From Bradyrhizobium japonicum USDA 6 (GTDB taxonomy: Bacteria; Pseudomonadota; Alphaproteobacteria; Rhizobiales; Xanthobacteraceae): DNA of 64,000 nt. The number at the start of each line of letters is the position of its first letter. Position 1 is the stretch's first letter. The stretch spans positions 7,619,001 through 7,683,000 of the forward strand of contig NC_017249.1 of NCBI RefSeq assembly GCF_000284375.1. Direction: 5' to 3'. Shown here piece by piece: positions 54,386 through 64,000 of this stretch. The position numbers and the translations under genes are program-made. The notes under the pieces were generated by a model. It searched no databases and was not told the DNA's origin. It worked only from the letters and a program-made list of their open reading frames with translations.

Positions 54386-56365
54386 ATGCTGCTAGGCCCT
54401 GGAATGCGGACTCAAACGACCAGCTATTTCGGGCGGCTGTTCGCCGGCGATCTGTCGGCCTTTGGCGGTCCTGCAACCGACGAAGCCGTCGCCGGACATA
54501 TCCGCGCCGACCAGATGTCACTGGTGCTCGGCTATTCCGTCGGCATCATGCTGGCCAATGCCTGCAACGCGGCCGTACTCGCCATCGCGCTGTGGCATTC
54601 GCCGGACTGGAAGCTTGCGCTGGCGTGGGCCGTGATCGTGGCCGGCGCCGCGGTTGCATTCGGCCTGCAATCCCACGCCTCGCGCCGGATCACGAAACCG
54701 CAATTCGTTTCGCGCCGGGCCATGCATCGGCTGGTGCGCAACGCCTTCGTGCTCGGCGTTGCCTGGGGCATCGTCCCGGTCGCCTTCTTCGCGAATGCCG
54801 CGACCGGCGGCCAGCTCGTCATCACCTGCCTTTGCTCGGGAATGCTGGCCGGCGGCGCACTGGCCTTCGCCACGATCCCGATTGCGGCCATCGCCTTCAC
54901 GAGCCCCATCTTCGTCGGTATCGCCATCTGCCTCGGCCGCGACGGTGATCCCGCCTATGTGCTGATGGCCATCCTGGTGGTGGTTTACGGCAGCGTGCTG
55001 CTGCGCGCGGTGTTCGTCAATTCATTCGCGTTCGCGCGGCGCGTGATCCGGCAGATCGAGGCCGAGCGCACGGTCCGGCAGGATCCCCTCACATTGTTGC
55101 CCAACCGCTTCGCCTTCAACGAGACGCTCGAAGCCGCGCTGCGGCGGATGGCCCTGTCCGGCGAGGAATTCGCGGTGCTCCTGCTCGACCTCGACCGCTT
55201 CAAGGAGGTCAACGACAAGTTCGGCCACCCCGCCGGCGACGAATTCCTGGTCCAGGTCGCAAGCCGGCTGCAACGCTGCACGCGCGCCGCCGAGCACGCC
55301 GCGCGAATTGGCGGCGACGAGTTCGCGCTGGTGATGGCCAATCTGGCGCGGCCGGAGGATGCGCTCGAGATCGCCGAACGCTTCGTCGCGGCCTTCGACG
55401 AACCGTTCCAGATCGAGGGCCGCCAGATCGTCGGCGCGACCAGCGTCGGCATCGTGCTGGCGCCGCGCGACGGCACCACGCAGCTCGACATCATGAAGAA
55501 CGCCGACGCCGCGCTGTATCGCGCCAAGAAGGCAGGTCCCGGCACGGTCTGCTTCTTCGAGGAAGCTGATGACAGGGTGTCACGCGATCGCAAGGCGCTG
55601 CAAGCGGACCTCGAAGGCGCCATCGCCAGGGACGAGCTGTTCCTGGTGTTCCAGCCGTTCCTCGATCTCGGCGAGAACCGCATCACCGGCTTCGAGGCGC
55701 TGCTGCGCTGGCAGCATCCCCGGCGCGGACTGGTGCCGCCGACCGAATTCATCCCGATCGCCGAGGAGACCGGGCTGATCCACGAGATCGGCGAATGGGT
55801 GATCCGGCGTGCCTGCGCGACGCTTTCCGACTGGCCGGAGGACATCAGGGTCGCCGTGAACTTCTCCGCCGCGCAGTTTCACAGCACCGGCATTCTCCAG
55901 ACCATCGTGCAGGCGCTCGCGGACGCGAAGGTCGCCCCGCACCGGCTCGAGATCGAGATCACGGAATCGATGCTGCTGTCGAAATACGGCTCCGCGGCGT
56001 CGATCCTGAACGCGTTGCTCGAGCTCGGCATCACGGTGGCGCTGGACGATTTCGGCACCGGTTTCTCCTCGCTCACCTATCTGCGCAAGCTGCCGTTCAG
56101 CCGTATCAAGATCGACCAGTCCTTCATCCGCGACATGCTGGTGCAGCCCGACTGCGCCGCAATCGTGAAGTCGGTGATCTCGCTGGCGCGCGACCTGCGC
56201 ATCGGCGTGGTTGCCGAAGGCGTCGAAACCGTCGACCAGCTCGAATTTCTGCGCCAGTTCGGTTGCGACGAAGCGCAGGGCTATTTGATCAGCCGGCCGG
56301 TGTCGGCCGATGGCGTTCTGGCACTGCTGAACACGAAGAAGCTGCGGGCGACCTACGCGGCGTAG
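54386..56365 (+). CDS. Membrane GGDEF-EAL protein (c-di-GMP turnover)
   Basis: About 659 residues. Five or six membrane helices span roughly residues 45-215. The GGDEF domain has RIGGDEFAL (GGDEF at about 309-313) and its I-site reads RAAE instead of RxxD, so feedback inhibition is probably lost. The EAL domain has FEALLRWQHP (EAL at about 437-439), VNFSAAQF, DDFGTGFSSL and VAEGVET, so phosphodiesterase activity is likely; both activities may exist. Start uncertain: ATG 54386, ATG 54404 or TTG 54347. Confidence 0.9.
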   Translation: MLLGPGMRTQTTSYFGRLFAGDLSAFGGPATDEAVAGHIRADQMSLVLGYSVGIMLANACNAAVLAIALWHSPDWKLALAWAVIVAGAAVAFGLQSHASRRITKPQFVSRRAMHRLVRNAFVLGVAWGIVPVAFFANAATGGQLVITCLCSGMLAGGALAFATIPIAAIAFTSPIFVGIAICLGRDGDPAYVLMAILVVVYGSVLLRAVFVNSFAFARRVIRQIEAERTVRQDPLTLLPNRFAFNETLEAALRRMALSGEEFAVLLLDLDRFKEVNDKFGHPAGDEFLVQVASRLQRCTRAAEHAARIGGDEFALVMANLARPEDALEIAERFVAAFDEPFQIEGRQIVGATSVGIVLAPRDGTTQLDIMKNADAALYRAKKAGPGTVCFFEEADDRVSRDRKALQADLEGAIARDELFLVFQPFLDLGENRITGFEALLRWQHPRRGLVPPTEFIPIAEETGLIHEIGEWVIRRACATLSDWPEDIRVAVNFSAAQFHSTGILQTIVQALADAKVAPHRLEIEITESMLLSKYGSAASILNALLELGITVALDDFGTGFSSLTYLRKLPFSRIKIDQSFIRDMLVQPDCAAIVKSVISLARDLRIGVVAEGVETVDQLEFLRQFGCDEAQGYLISRPVSADGVLALLNTKKLRATYAA

Positions 56366-56647
56366 GGCAATACTCGCAAATGTGAGGGGGGCCGCTTCCA
56401 GCGGGGACTCGCTGGGCAGAACTTCTTCAAGCCGCCCTTTGCAAATGATCGCCGCACGTTCTGCATCCAGCGCCAGTCTTCGCACTCATAGGGTTGGTCT
56501 GCTTCGCTGACCTAAAGCTGCCCGCCGTTCTGAGAGCGTTTTCCGAGTGTTTCGGCGCGCTACCACTCTCAAGACGGCTTGCCGTGTCGGCCCCGTTAAG
56601 CAACACTTGCCGCATTTCAGAGTAGATGTTTTTCAAGGGGCATCATC

Positions 56648-56797
56648 ATGCCTGAGATATTGGAAGTCGTATTGTGGTGTGCCGCGCTGGCGACATGGTT
56701 GATGCTTCTCTTCGCCCTCGTGAGCAAGACCCTGAAACAGCACTCAAAGAGCATCCGCCGCGCGATAGAGGAAGCTTTCAAGCCCGACTTGAAGTGA
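56648..56797 (+). CDS. Small single-pass membrane protein
   Basis: A 49-residue open frame. The sequence starts MPEILEVVLWCAALATWLML, continues through a helix into FALVSKTLKQHSK and ends KPDLK, giving one membrane segment and a basic cytoplasmic tail. AGGGG lies seven bases before the ATG. Not recognised. Its existence rests on the ribosome-binding site and the sensible hydrophobic layout only. The 282-bp stretch before it shows no other gene. Confidence 0.45.
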   Translation: MPEILEVVLWCAALATWLMLLFALVSKTLKQHSKSIRRAIEEAFKPDLK

Positions 56798-56803
56798 TGC
56801 CGG

Positions 56804-57247
56804 CTACGATGCTCGATCGAAACTGAACCGGCCCGCCCCGGTGACGAAGATCAACATCGCGCCTCCCATGATCGAGACATTCTTCAAGAAGTGGTTGTAT
56901 TGACCGATCTGCTGCGCACCCGCGGGATACTCCCAGTAGCGGTGCGCAATAGCCGTTGCCGCCAATACGAACATAAACGTCAGGATTGCGCAGTAGCGCG
57001 TACCGACGCCCAATATCAAACCAACGGATATCAATACTTCCAGCACGATGGTCGTCATCGTGAACAGCTCGGGTGCCGGAAGGTTCAGGGACCTGAAATA
57101 ACCCACAGAGCCGCTGAAGTTGGATATTGCTCCATACGCACTTCCGACGAATACCCACGCGAGGAGAATGCGGCCGATCAAAATCAGCGCGTCAGCTCGC
57201 CCTGTGGCGAACGCATCGACTGCCAGCGAGACAGAATTGGATTTCAT
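56804..57247 (-). CDS. DoxX-family membrane protein
   Basis: A 147-residue protein with four helices (LILIGRILLAWVFVGSAYGAI, LFTMTTIVLEVLISVGLILG, AILTFMFVLAATAIAH, MGGAMLIFVTGAG). HFLKNVSIMGG is a typical DoxX sequence. Members include terminal-oxidase-related and redox-associated membrane proteins; the function here is unknown. The 243-bp stretch 57248-57490 holds no gene. Confidence 0.85.
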   Translation of the reverse strand: MKSNSVSLAVDAFATGRADALILIGRILLAWVFVGSAYGAISNFSGSVGYFRSLNLPAPELFTMTTIVLEVLISVGLILGVGTRYCAILTFMFVLAATAIAHRYWEYPAGAQQIGQYNHFLKNVSIMGGAMLIFVTGAGRFSFDRAS

Positions 57248-57490
57248 GGCAGAATCTCCACCCTTGCTGTCAAAGACCGGCTGAACACTTTTACTGCGAG
57301 GGCAATCCTATCATGAATGGTGGACCGCACGAAGCGCTCTTGCCGGCCCATTGACGCAGCAACGAGGCCCGCTTCGTCACCGCCCTTAGCTGCCTCGCCA
57401 GGACGACTGCACCTATCCGCTCCCGCGAGGAGAGCGGATGCGCATGCGCTCAGGCTGATCGCGTTTTCCGAGTACGTCTTCCAGGCCCGG

Positions 57491-58471
57491 TCAGACCGCA
57501 TCCGCCCGCAGCAGCGTGTCCACGGTGATGGTGCCGCGGGCGCGGGAGACGCAGGCGCAGATCTTCTGGTTGCTTTGCTTCTGGTGATCGCTGAAGAAGA
57601 CGTCGCGATGGTCGATCTCGCCGTCGACCTCGACCACGTCGATGGCGCACAGGCCACATTCGCCGCGCTTGCAATCGTACATCACGTCGTGCCCGCTGGC
57701 ATTGAGCACATCAAGCATCGAGCGCTCGCGCGGGATTTCAAGCTCGACATCGGTCCCCTTCAGGCGCACGCGAAACGTCTCGGTCGGCAGCGTGCCGCTG
57801 GAGCCGAAGGTCTCGTAGCGGAGATCGGGAAGCGGATGGCCGGCGCCGATCCAGGCGTGGCGCGCGGCATCCAGCATCCGCATCGGGCCGCAGAACAGCG
57901 CCAGCGCTCCTTGCGGCAATGATCCGAACAGCGCATCGAGGTCGAGCCGCCGGCCCTCCTCGCTCGCGTGAACGACCAGGCGCTCACCGAGCATTTTGGC
58001 GAGGTCGTCGAGATAGGCGGCATCGGTTCGCGAGCGCACGGCATAATGCAGCGTGACATCAGCGCCGCGACGCGCCAGCGCCTGTGCGGCGCCAAGGATC
58101 GGCGTGATACCGATGCCGCCGGCAATCAGGCAATAGTTTTCGCGGGCCCAGTCGACCGCGAGGAGCGAAGCCGGCCGGGTGATGTCGAGCCGGGCGCCCG
58201 GCGCGAGCTGCCACATATAGCGCGAGCCGCCGCGGGAATCCTCGGCGCGGCGCACCGCGATCCTGAAACCGCGCGGGGACGCCTCGCCGACCAGCGAATA
58301 GGATCGCGTCTCCGGCAGGCCGTCGATGGTCACGCTGACATTGATGTGGCTGCCGACCGGATAGGCTGTGCCGTCGAACTGATCCGGCAGGATCAGGAAT
58401 TCGCGGATGCCCGGCGCAAGATCGCGCGTCGCGACGAGCGTTGCCGGAATCCAGGTTTCGATGAAGCGCAT
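57491..58471 (-). CDS. Oxygenase reductase component, PDR/VanB-type
   Basis: A 326-residue electron-transfer protein: an FMN-binding domain (RSYSLVGEASPRGFRIAVRR), an NAD-binding domain (YCLIAGGIGITPILGAAQAL, LFCGPMRML) and a C-terminal plant-type 2Fe-2S ferredoxin (CKRGECGLC, with the last Cys in KICACVSRA). It transfers electrons from NADH to the Rieske oxygenase encoded two genes upstream. It starts 10 bp after the GntR gene. Confidence 0.9.
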   Translation of the reverse strand: MRFIETWIPATLVATRDLAPGIREFLILPDQFDGTAYPVGSHINVSVTIDGLPETRSYSLVGEASPRGFRIAVRRAEDSRGGSRYMWQLAPGARLDITRPASLLAVDWARENYCLIAGGIGITPILGAAQALARRGADVTLHYAVRSRTDAAYLDDLAKMLGERLVVHASEEGRRLDLDALFGSLPQGALALFCGPMRMLDAARHAWIGAGHPLPDLRYETFGSSGTLPTETFRVRLKGTDVELEIPRERSMLDVLNASGHDVMYDCKRGECGLCAIDVVEVDGEIDHRDVFFSDHQKQSNQKICACVSRARGTITVDTLLRADAV

Positions 58472-58481
58472 GGCAATTGCC

Positions 58482-59243
58482 CTAGTCGGTTGCGGTCTTG
58501 ATCAGCGCGAGCGCCGGCAAGAGGTCGAGATGAGTGCGGTTGCGCAGCGCTAGCCGCAAGTTTCGCACCGCGAGGCGCGCGTGCTCGCGCATCACGGCTT
58601 CGGCGCGGGCGCCTTCGCGGTTCTCGATGGCGTCGATCACGACGCGATGGTGCTCCTGCCCGATGATCAGAATCTGTTGCGCCTCGGGCAGCGCCGATTG
58701 CGCCATCACGAAGCCGCTTGGCGAGGCGAACGGCAGCGCCGAAGCGCGGTCGATCTGCCGGATCAGCGGCGGGCTGCGTGACAATTCGGTGAGCAGTGCG
58801 TGGAAGCGCGCGTTCAGCGTGACATAGGAGGAGAAGGCATCGACCGAGATCGGCACCTGGCGCAAGAGCTCGTCGATCGCGGCGAGACATTCCTTGAGCG
58901 GCTCGAGCTCGCGCGCGGAAACGCCGCGCTCGGCCGCGAAGCGCGCAGCGAGCCCTTCGAGCGTGCCGCGCAGCTCGATGGAATCGGAGATGTCGCGCTC
59001 GGAAAACGCCTTCACCATGAAGCCGCCGGAGGGAATCGCCTCCAGCAGGCCTTCCTCCTCCAGTCGCACCAGCGCCATGCGCACCGGGGTGCGCGAGGCG
59101 CCGGTCGTCTCGACCGCCTGGAGCTCGGAGATCCGCTCGCCGGGCCGTAAGCTCCCCGACAGGATCTGGTCGCGCAGCGCGAGCTGCGCCTTCACGGTCT
59201 GCGAGACGGAGCGGTCGACCTCTCGCTCGGGCGCTGTTTTCAC
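58482..59243 (-). CDS. GntR-family regulator, FCD type
   Basis: A 253-residue regulator. The GntR wHTH is LRDQILSGSLRPGERISELQ, GASRTPVRMALVRLEEEGLLE; the FCD effector domain follows with helices holding metal-binding His/Asp residues (LNARFHALLTELSRSPPL, HHRVVIDAIENREG). It starts with GTG, 5 bp after the oxygenase stop, and sits between oxygenase and reductase genes in one operon. Probable repressor acting on the repeats at 60316-60411. Confidence 0.88.
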   Translation of the reverse strand: MKTAPEREVDRSVSQTVKAQLALRDQILSGSLRPGERISELQAVETTGASRTPVRMALVRLEEEGLLEAIPSGGFMVKAFSERDISDSIELRGTLEGLAARFAAERGVSARELEPLKECLAAIDELLRQVPISVDAFSSYVTLNARFHALLTELSRSPPLIRQIDRASALPFASPSGFVMAQSALPEAQQILIIGQEHHRVVIDAIENREGARAEAVMREHARLAVRNLRLALRNRTHLDLLPALALIKTATD

Positions 59244-59248
59244 CTGGC

Positions 59249-60298
59249 CTACTCCGCGGCCTGGAGCTGCTGCGGCGGGTTTTCCTTCGCCACCATCCTG
59301 TCGATCAGCTTGCGCGTCCACATCGCACCGGCATCGATATTGAGGTTGTAGAAGATGCGGTCGGGGTTCTCGTCCATGGCGCGCTGCTGCGCCTCGAGGA
59401 TCAGCTCGTCCTCGTGGAAGATCCCGGAGACGCCTTCGCGGATCTCGGTGGTGATGCGCTGCTCGCCGATCTGATAGTTGCGGACGAACGCCCAGAAATA
59501 GTGGCAGGTCTTCTCGGTCTCCGGCGTGATGGTGTTGAGCACGAAACCGTTGACGCCCTGCGAGCGGTCGCCTTCCGGCGCGCCGGTGCCTGTCGGCGCC
59601 ACGCCGACATCGATCGCGATCGTGCACGGGGCTTCGAAGCGGATGATCTGCCAGCGGTCGACGAGTCCGGGCTTGCCGAGCTGCTTGGCCCAGAACGGGG
59701 GCGCCTCGATGCCGCGCATCCAGCGCGTCACCGTCACCGTCTTCTCGCCATGGGTGACGTCGAACGGCGCCTCGGCGACCGCATCGTTGCCGATCGAGGA
59801 GCCGTGCACGAAAGTCTCGTGGGTGAGGTCCATGAGATTGTCGAGCACGAGGCGGTAGTCGCAATTGACGTGGATGGTCTTGCCATCGCCCGCCCAGGCC
59901 GGATCGTGATTCCAGTGCATGTCGGGGACGAGCGCGGGATCGGCGAGCGCAGGGTCGCCCATCCATAGCCAGACGTAGCGATGACGTTCGACCACGGGAT
60001 AGGCGCGGACGCAGGCCGACGGATTGATGGTCTCCTGCGAGGGCATGAAGGTGCAGCGCCCCTGCGCATTGTATTTCAGGCCGTGATAGCCGCAGACGAC
60101 GGTGTCGCCTTCCAGCCGGCCCTTGGACAGCGGCACCAGCCGGTGCCAGCAGGCATCCTCCAGCGCGGCCACCGAGCCATCGGCCTTACGGTACATCACG
60201 ACGTGCTTGCCGCAGATCGTCCGCGGCAACAGCGCCGGCTTGACGTCAGCATCCCAGGCCGCGGCGTACCAGGCGTTCATCGGGAAGGGTTTTGTCAC
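59249..60298 (-). CDS. Rieske non-haem iron oxygenase (vanillate demethylase-like)
   Basis: A 349-residue oxygenase alpha subunit. The Rieske 2Fe-2S motif is CWHRLVPLSKG and CGYHGLKY (Cys-x-His, Cys-x2-His), and the mononuclear iron site is NLMDLTHETFVHG. The length and the layout resemble VanA of vanillate O-demethylase. It needs the VanB-type reductase of the same operon. Aromatic methyl ethers or acids are likely substrates, not proven. The start is GTG at 60298 with GGGAGAG upstream; a TTG lies 15 bp earlier. Confidence 0.88.
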   Translation of the reverse strand: MTKPFPMNAWYAAAWDADVKPALLPRTICGKHVVMYRKADGSVAALEDACWHRLVPLSKGRLEGDTVVCGYHGLKYNAQGRCTFMPSQETINPSACVRAYPVVERHRYVWLWMGDPALADPALVPDMHWNHDPAWAGDGKTIHVNCDYRLVLDNLMDLTHETFVHGSSIGNDAVAEAPFDVTHGEKTVTVTRWMRGIEAPPFWAKQLGKPGLVDRWQIIRFEAPCTIAIDVGVAPTGTGAPEGDRSQGVNGFVLNTITPETEKTCHYFWAFVRNYQIGEQRITTEIREGVSGIFHEDELILEAQQRAMDENPDRIFYNLNIDAGAMWTRKLIDRMVAKENPPQQLQAAE

Positions 60299-60315
60299 GG
60301 GTCGCTCTCCCAAGG

Positions 60316-60411
60316 CTTATGTATGCGTTATGTATACAATAACGAAGGGATGGAATCGTTCAAGGGCAAAATATACCGTAATATATTACCTATATGAGAT
60401 GTTATGTATAC
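60316..60411 (-). promoter_or_regulatory. Operator repeats upstream of the oxygenase operon
   Basis: GTTATGTATAC occurs at 60327-60337 and 60401-60411, and CTTATGTATGC at 60316-60326, 11 bp from its neighbour. The middle copy lies in GTTAT-GTATACA-ATAAC, an inverted repeat typical of FCD-type GntR targets. Between the copies, 60378-60389 is the perfect palindrome GTAATATATTAC in an AT-rich stretch suited to the promoter. Confidence 0.6.
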
Positions 60412-60427
60412 AGAACTAATTCCGCTT

Positions 60428-60530
60428 TCATTCCCCCGCGAAAGCGGGGAATCCAGTGCGCCGCGGCAGTCATTGGTCCACGCAACTCGCGCCGCGGCGT
60501 ACTGGATCACCCGCTTTCGCGGGTGATGAC
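60428..60530. repeat. Intergenic inverted repeat, family E
   Basis: Arms begin TCATTCCCCCGCGAAAGCGGGG and end CCCGCTTTCGCGGGTGATGA-like, with inner arms ATCCAGT and ACTGGAT and a central GCGCCGCGGC / GCCGCGGCGT pair. It separates the oxygenase promoter from the end of pgm. Confidence 0.7.
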
Positions 60531-60594
60531 ACCGGAGAATGCGGAAAACACTTCCTCGAAGCAGCAACCGAAGAGTCGTACTGGGCTCGGTGCC

Positions 60595-62241
<1,647 letters not shown>

Positions 62242-62386
62242 TGAAAGATCCTCGTCCTGTCGTGCAGAGTTTGTGAAATACCATAGCATCGGCCGGGCCC
62301 CGCCAAGGGCACAACACGCGCGGCGGGCTGGCCGTTCCTGAGATCATGCTATGGTCCTTGAGATCGGGGCTTTTTCGAGTCGGGGC

Positions 62387-63505
62387 ATGACGCTGTTTCA
62401 CAGGCTCTTGGTTGTACTGATGGCCTGGCTTGCGACGGCCGGCATCGTGCCCAATGCGATGGCCGCGGAGTTCTACACGGAAGACCTGCGCATCCCGATG
62501 ACGGAGGCCGGGCCTCAGGGGCTGGAGGCCTTTCTGGTCCGGCCGGCCGGAACGAAGCGCTATCCGCTCGCGCTGCTGAGCCACGGCTCGCCGCGCAGTT
62601 TCGACGACCGCGCGACGATGTCGGCGCACAAATATTACGGGATCGCGCTCGAATATGCCCGGCGCGGCTTTGCCGCGCTGATCGTGATGCGGCGCGGCTA
62701 TGGCACCTCGCCCGGCGGACGCGTCGACAGCGTCCGCGGTTGCGCCAATGCCGCCTATCTGCCGGCGGCGGCGGTTGCGGTCGCGGATTTGCGCGCGGCG
62801 ATCGATGCGATGGGGCGCAGGGCCGACGTCACGACATCGGGCATGATCGCGGCCGGCCATTCCGCCGGCGGGCTCGCCACCGTCGCGCTGACCGCGCAGG
62901 CACCGAGTGGTCTCGTCGCCGCGATCAGCTTTGCCGGCGGCCGCGGCTCGCGCGATGACGACGACGTCTGCAACGAGGATGGGCTGGTGCAAGCCTTCGC
63001 CACGTTCGGCAAGACCTCGCGCGTGCCGATGCTGTGGGTCTATGCGGCCAATGATTCGTTCTTCGGTCCCGATCTCGCGCGCCGCCTCTATGACGGGTTT
63101 CGCGGCAATGGCGGTCACGCCAAATTCACTGCGGCGCCGCCTTACGGCGACGACGGCCACTATCTCTATTCGGTGGTGGGCCGCCCGCAATGGACGCCCT
63201 ATCTCGACGCCTTCCTGCGCGAGCGCGGGCTCGGCCATGACATCCTGAGCCTTCCCGATCCGCTGCCGCCGCCGGGCCAGCTCAACGAGGCCGCGCGCGC
63301 CGAATTCTCGCGCTATCTCGCCAGCACCATGCCGCACAAGGCTTTTGCGGTGTCGCCGAACGGCGGTTACGGCTGGCGTTCGGGCCGCACGACCGCCGAC
63401 GACGCCCGGCGCGATTCGCTTAGCGCCTGCATGAAATGGTCGCCGACCTGCACGCTGTATGCGGTCGACGACCAGCTGGCCGGAACGACTAGAGCCGCTC
63501 GCTGA
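62387..63505 (+). CDS. Exported alpha/beta hydrolase
   Basis: A 372-residue hydrolase. A signal peptide ends PNAMA. The nucleophile elbow is AAGHSAGGLATVAL and the oxyanion region is LALLSHGSPRSF; acid and His are likely in YAANDSFFG and GDDGHYLYS. The C-terminal 50 residues (about from GGYGWRSGRTTADDARRDSL) form an extra part with two Cys (ACMKWSPTC). A dienelactone-hydrolase-like enzyme of unknown substrate, acting in the periplasm. Its end overlaps the response regulator gene by 17 bp on the other strand. Confidence 0.82.
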   Translation: MTLFHRLLVVLMAWLATAGIVPNAMAAEFYTEDLRIPMTEAGPQGLEAFLVRPAGTKRYPLALLSHGSPRSFDDRATMSAHKYYGIALEYARRGFAALIVMRRGYGTSPGGRVDSVRGCANAAYLPAAAVAVADLRAAIDAMGRRADVTTSGMIAAGHSAGGLATVALTAQAPSGLVAAISFAGGRGSRDDDDVCNEDGLVQAFATFGKTSRVPMLWVYAANDSFFGPDLARRLYDGFRGNGGHAKFTAAPPYGDDGHYLYSVVGRPQWTPYLDAFLRERGLGHDILSLPDPLPPPGQLNEAARAEFSRYLASTMPHKAFAVSPNGGYGWRSGRTTADDARRDSLSACMKWSPTCTLYAVDDQLAGTTRAAR

Positions 63506-64000
63506 GCGCGAGCTTGTAGCCGACGCCGGTGACGGTCGCGATCACGGGCGTGCCGCTGCCGACGAGCTTGCGGCGCAGCCGCGCCACCAGCGCGTCGACC
63601 GTGCGGATATCGACCTCGGCCTGGCGGTTGCTGACGACCTCGATCAGATAGTCGCGGCTGAGCGGCCGGCCGTCGGCGCCGACCAGCGCCGCGAGCAGGT
63701 CGAACTCGGCGCGCGTCAACGCCACCGGCTTGCCGTCGCTGCCGAGCAGCTCGCGCCGGGTCAGGTCGATGATCCAGTCGCCGAAGGCGATCGAGTTGTG
63801 GTTGCGCGCCGCCTTGCGGTCGATCGAGCGCCGCCGCAGCACGCTGCGCGCGCGCGCCAGCAGGTCGCGCAGATTGATCGGCTTGGTGACGTAATGGTCG
63901 CCGGCGATCTCGAGGCCGAGAATGCGATCGACGTCGGTGTCGCGGCGCGTCACGAAGATGATGCCGGCATTACTGGTCGCCTGGATCTCCTTGGCGAGCT
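63489..64000 (-). CDS. OmpR-type response regulator (partial, N-terminus outside the window)
   Basis: The C-terminal 170 residues of a two-component regulator. The receiver remnant reads IIFVTRRDTDVDRILGLEIAG followed by DHYVTKPINLRDLLARAR, with the conserved Lys before Pro; the usual DDYVTKPF reads DHYVTKPI. The winged-helix domain is intact (RRELLGSDGKPVALTRAEFDLL, DIRTVDALVARLRRKL, TVTGVGYKLAL). The frame stays open through the window end, so the apparent start at 63953 is internal. Confidence 0.85.
   Translation of the reverse strand, partial: LAKEIQATSNAGIIFVTRRDTDVDRILGLEIAGDHYVTKPINLRDLLARARSVLRRRSIDRKAARNHNSIAFGDWIIDLTRRELLGSDGKPVALTRAEFDLLAALVGADGRPLSRDYLIEVVSNRQAEVDIRTVDALVARLRRKLVGSGTPVIATVTGVGYKLALSERL

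Noticed and set aside
63489..63953. Response regulator taken as a complete gene starting at 63953
   Set aside because: The frame stays open to the window end and the residues before 63953 (AKEIQATSNAGIIFV) are receiver-domain sequence, so the gene is cut by the edge.

Overview
The window looks like a chromosomal segment of an alphaproteobacterium of the order Hyphomicrobiales (Rhizobiales), most likely Bradyrhizobium or a close relative. The reasons are the high GC content, the glpR/glpD/glpSTPQUV glycerol locus in the order known from rhizobia, and several intergenic hairpin repeat families typical of bradyrhizobial genomes. Nearly all of it is coding. I found no rRNA, tRNA, CRISPR array, prophage or insertion sequence. 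The genus assignment is inference.

Layout. 1-5.5 kb: a translationally coupled, PilZ-containing cellulose-synthase-like glycosyltransferase, a lytic transglycosylase, a DUF1993 protein and an Old Yellow Enzyme. 5.6-16 kb (minus strand): the glycerol locus. It holds the ABC importer glpSTPQUV, glpD, the DeoR-type regulator glpR and a HAD phosphatase. A VapC-type toxin-antitoxin pair on the plus strand sits between glpR and glpD. 16.1-17.7 kb: a tandem duplication of an NTF2-like gene with its leader and downstream repeat. 18-24.2 kb: a fatty-acid beta-oxidation operon (acyl-CoA dehydrogenase, thiolase, hydratase/dehydrogenase, thioesterase). 24.4-31.1 kb: a flavin reductase, an RND efflux operon with TetR, and a MazEF-like pair. 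31-35 kb: an MFS permease, a DUF2809 protein, a YcaQ-type glycosylase and small exported proteins. 35-41 kb: a secreted caspase-like protein divergent from an OmpA protein, then a protein O-mannosyltransferase divergent from a FecR-domain protein coupled to an outer-membrane barrel with a Ser/Thr/Pro hinge. 41-48.5 kb: VOC and cupin proteins, CsbD, FKBP, a gamma-glutamyltransferase relative, trhO-slyX and a diguanylate cyclase. 48.7-51.3 kb: hemE and a divergent hemC. 51.3-56.4 kb: a GMC oxidoreductase, a TetR regulator with a clear operator and its divergent SnoaL-like target, and a GGDEF-EAL protein. 56.6-60.3 kb: a small membrane protein, DoxX and a Rieske oxygenase / GntR / reductase operon. 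60.6-64 kb: pgm, an alpha/beta hydrolase and the C-terminal part of a response regulator.

How genes work together. The glp block imports glycerol and oxidises glycerol-3-phosphate, and the glpD leader carries an inverted repeat plus helically phased repeats suited to GlpR. The two glycerol ATPases look complementary: GlpT lacks a normal signature motif and GlpS lacks the switch histidine, so their dimer should have one canonical and one degenerate ATP site. Cyclic-di-GMP recurs as a theme (PilZ synthase, GGEEF cyclase, GGDEF-EAL protein). The most unusual ensemble is the O-mannosyltransferase facing a FecR protein and a barrel with a Ser/Thr/Pro hinge, which suggests a dedicated glycosylated surface protein. 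That link is inference from position and composition only.
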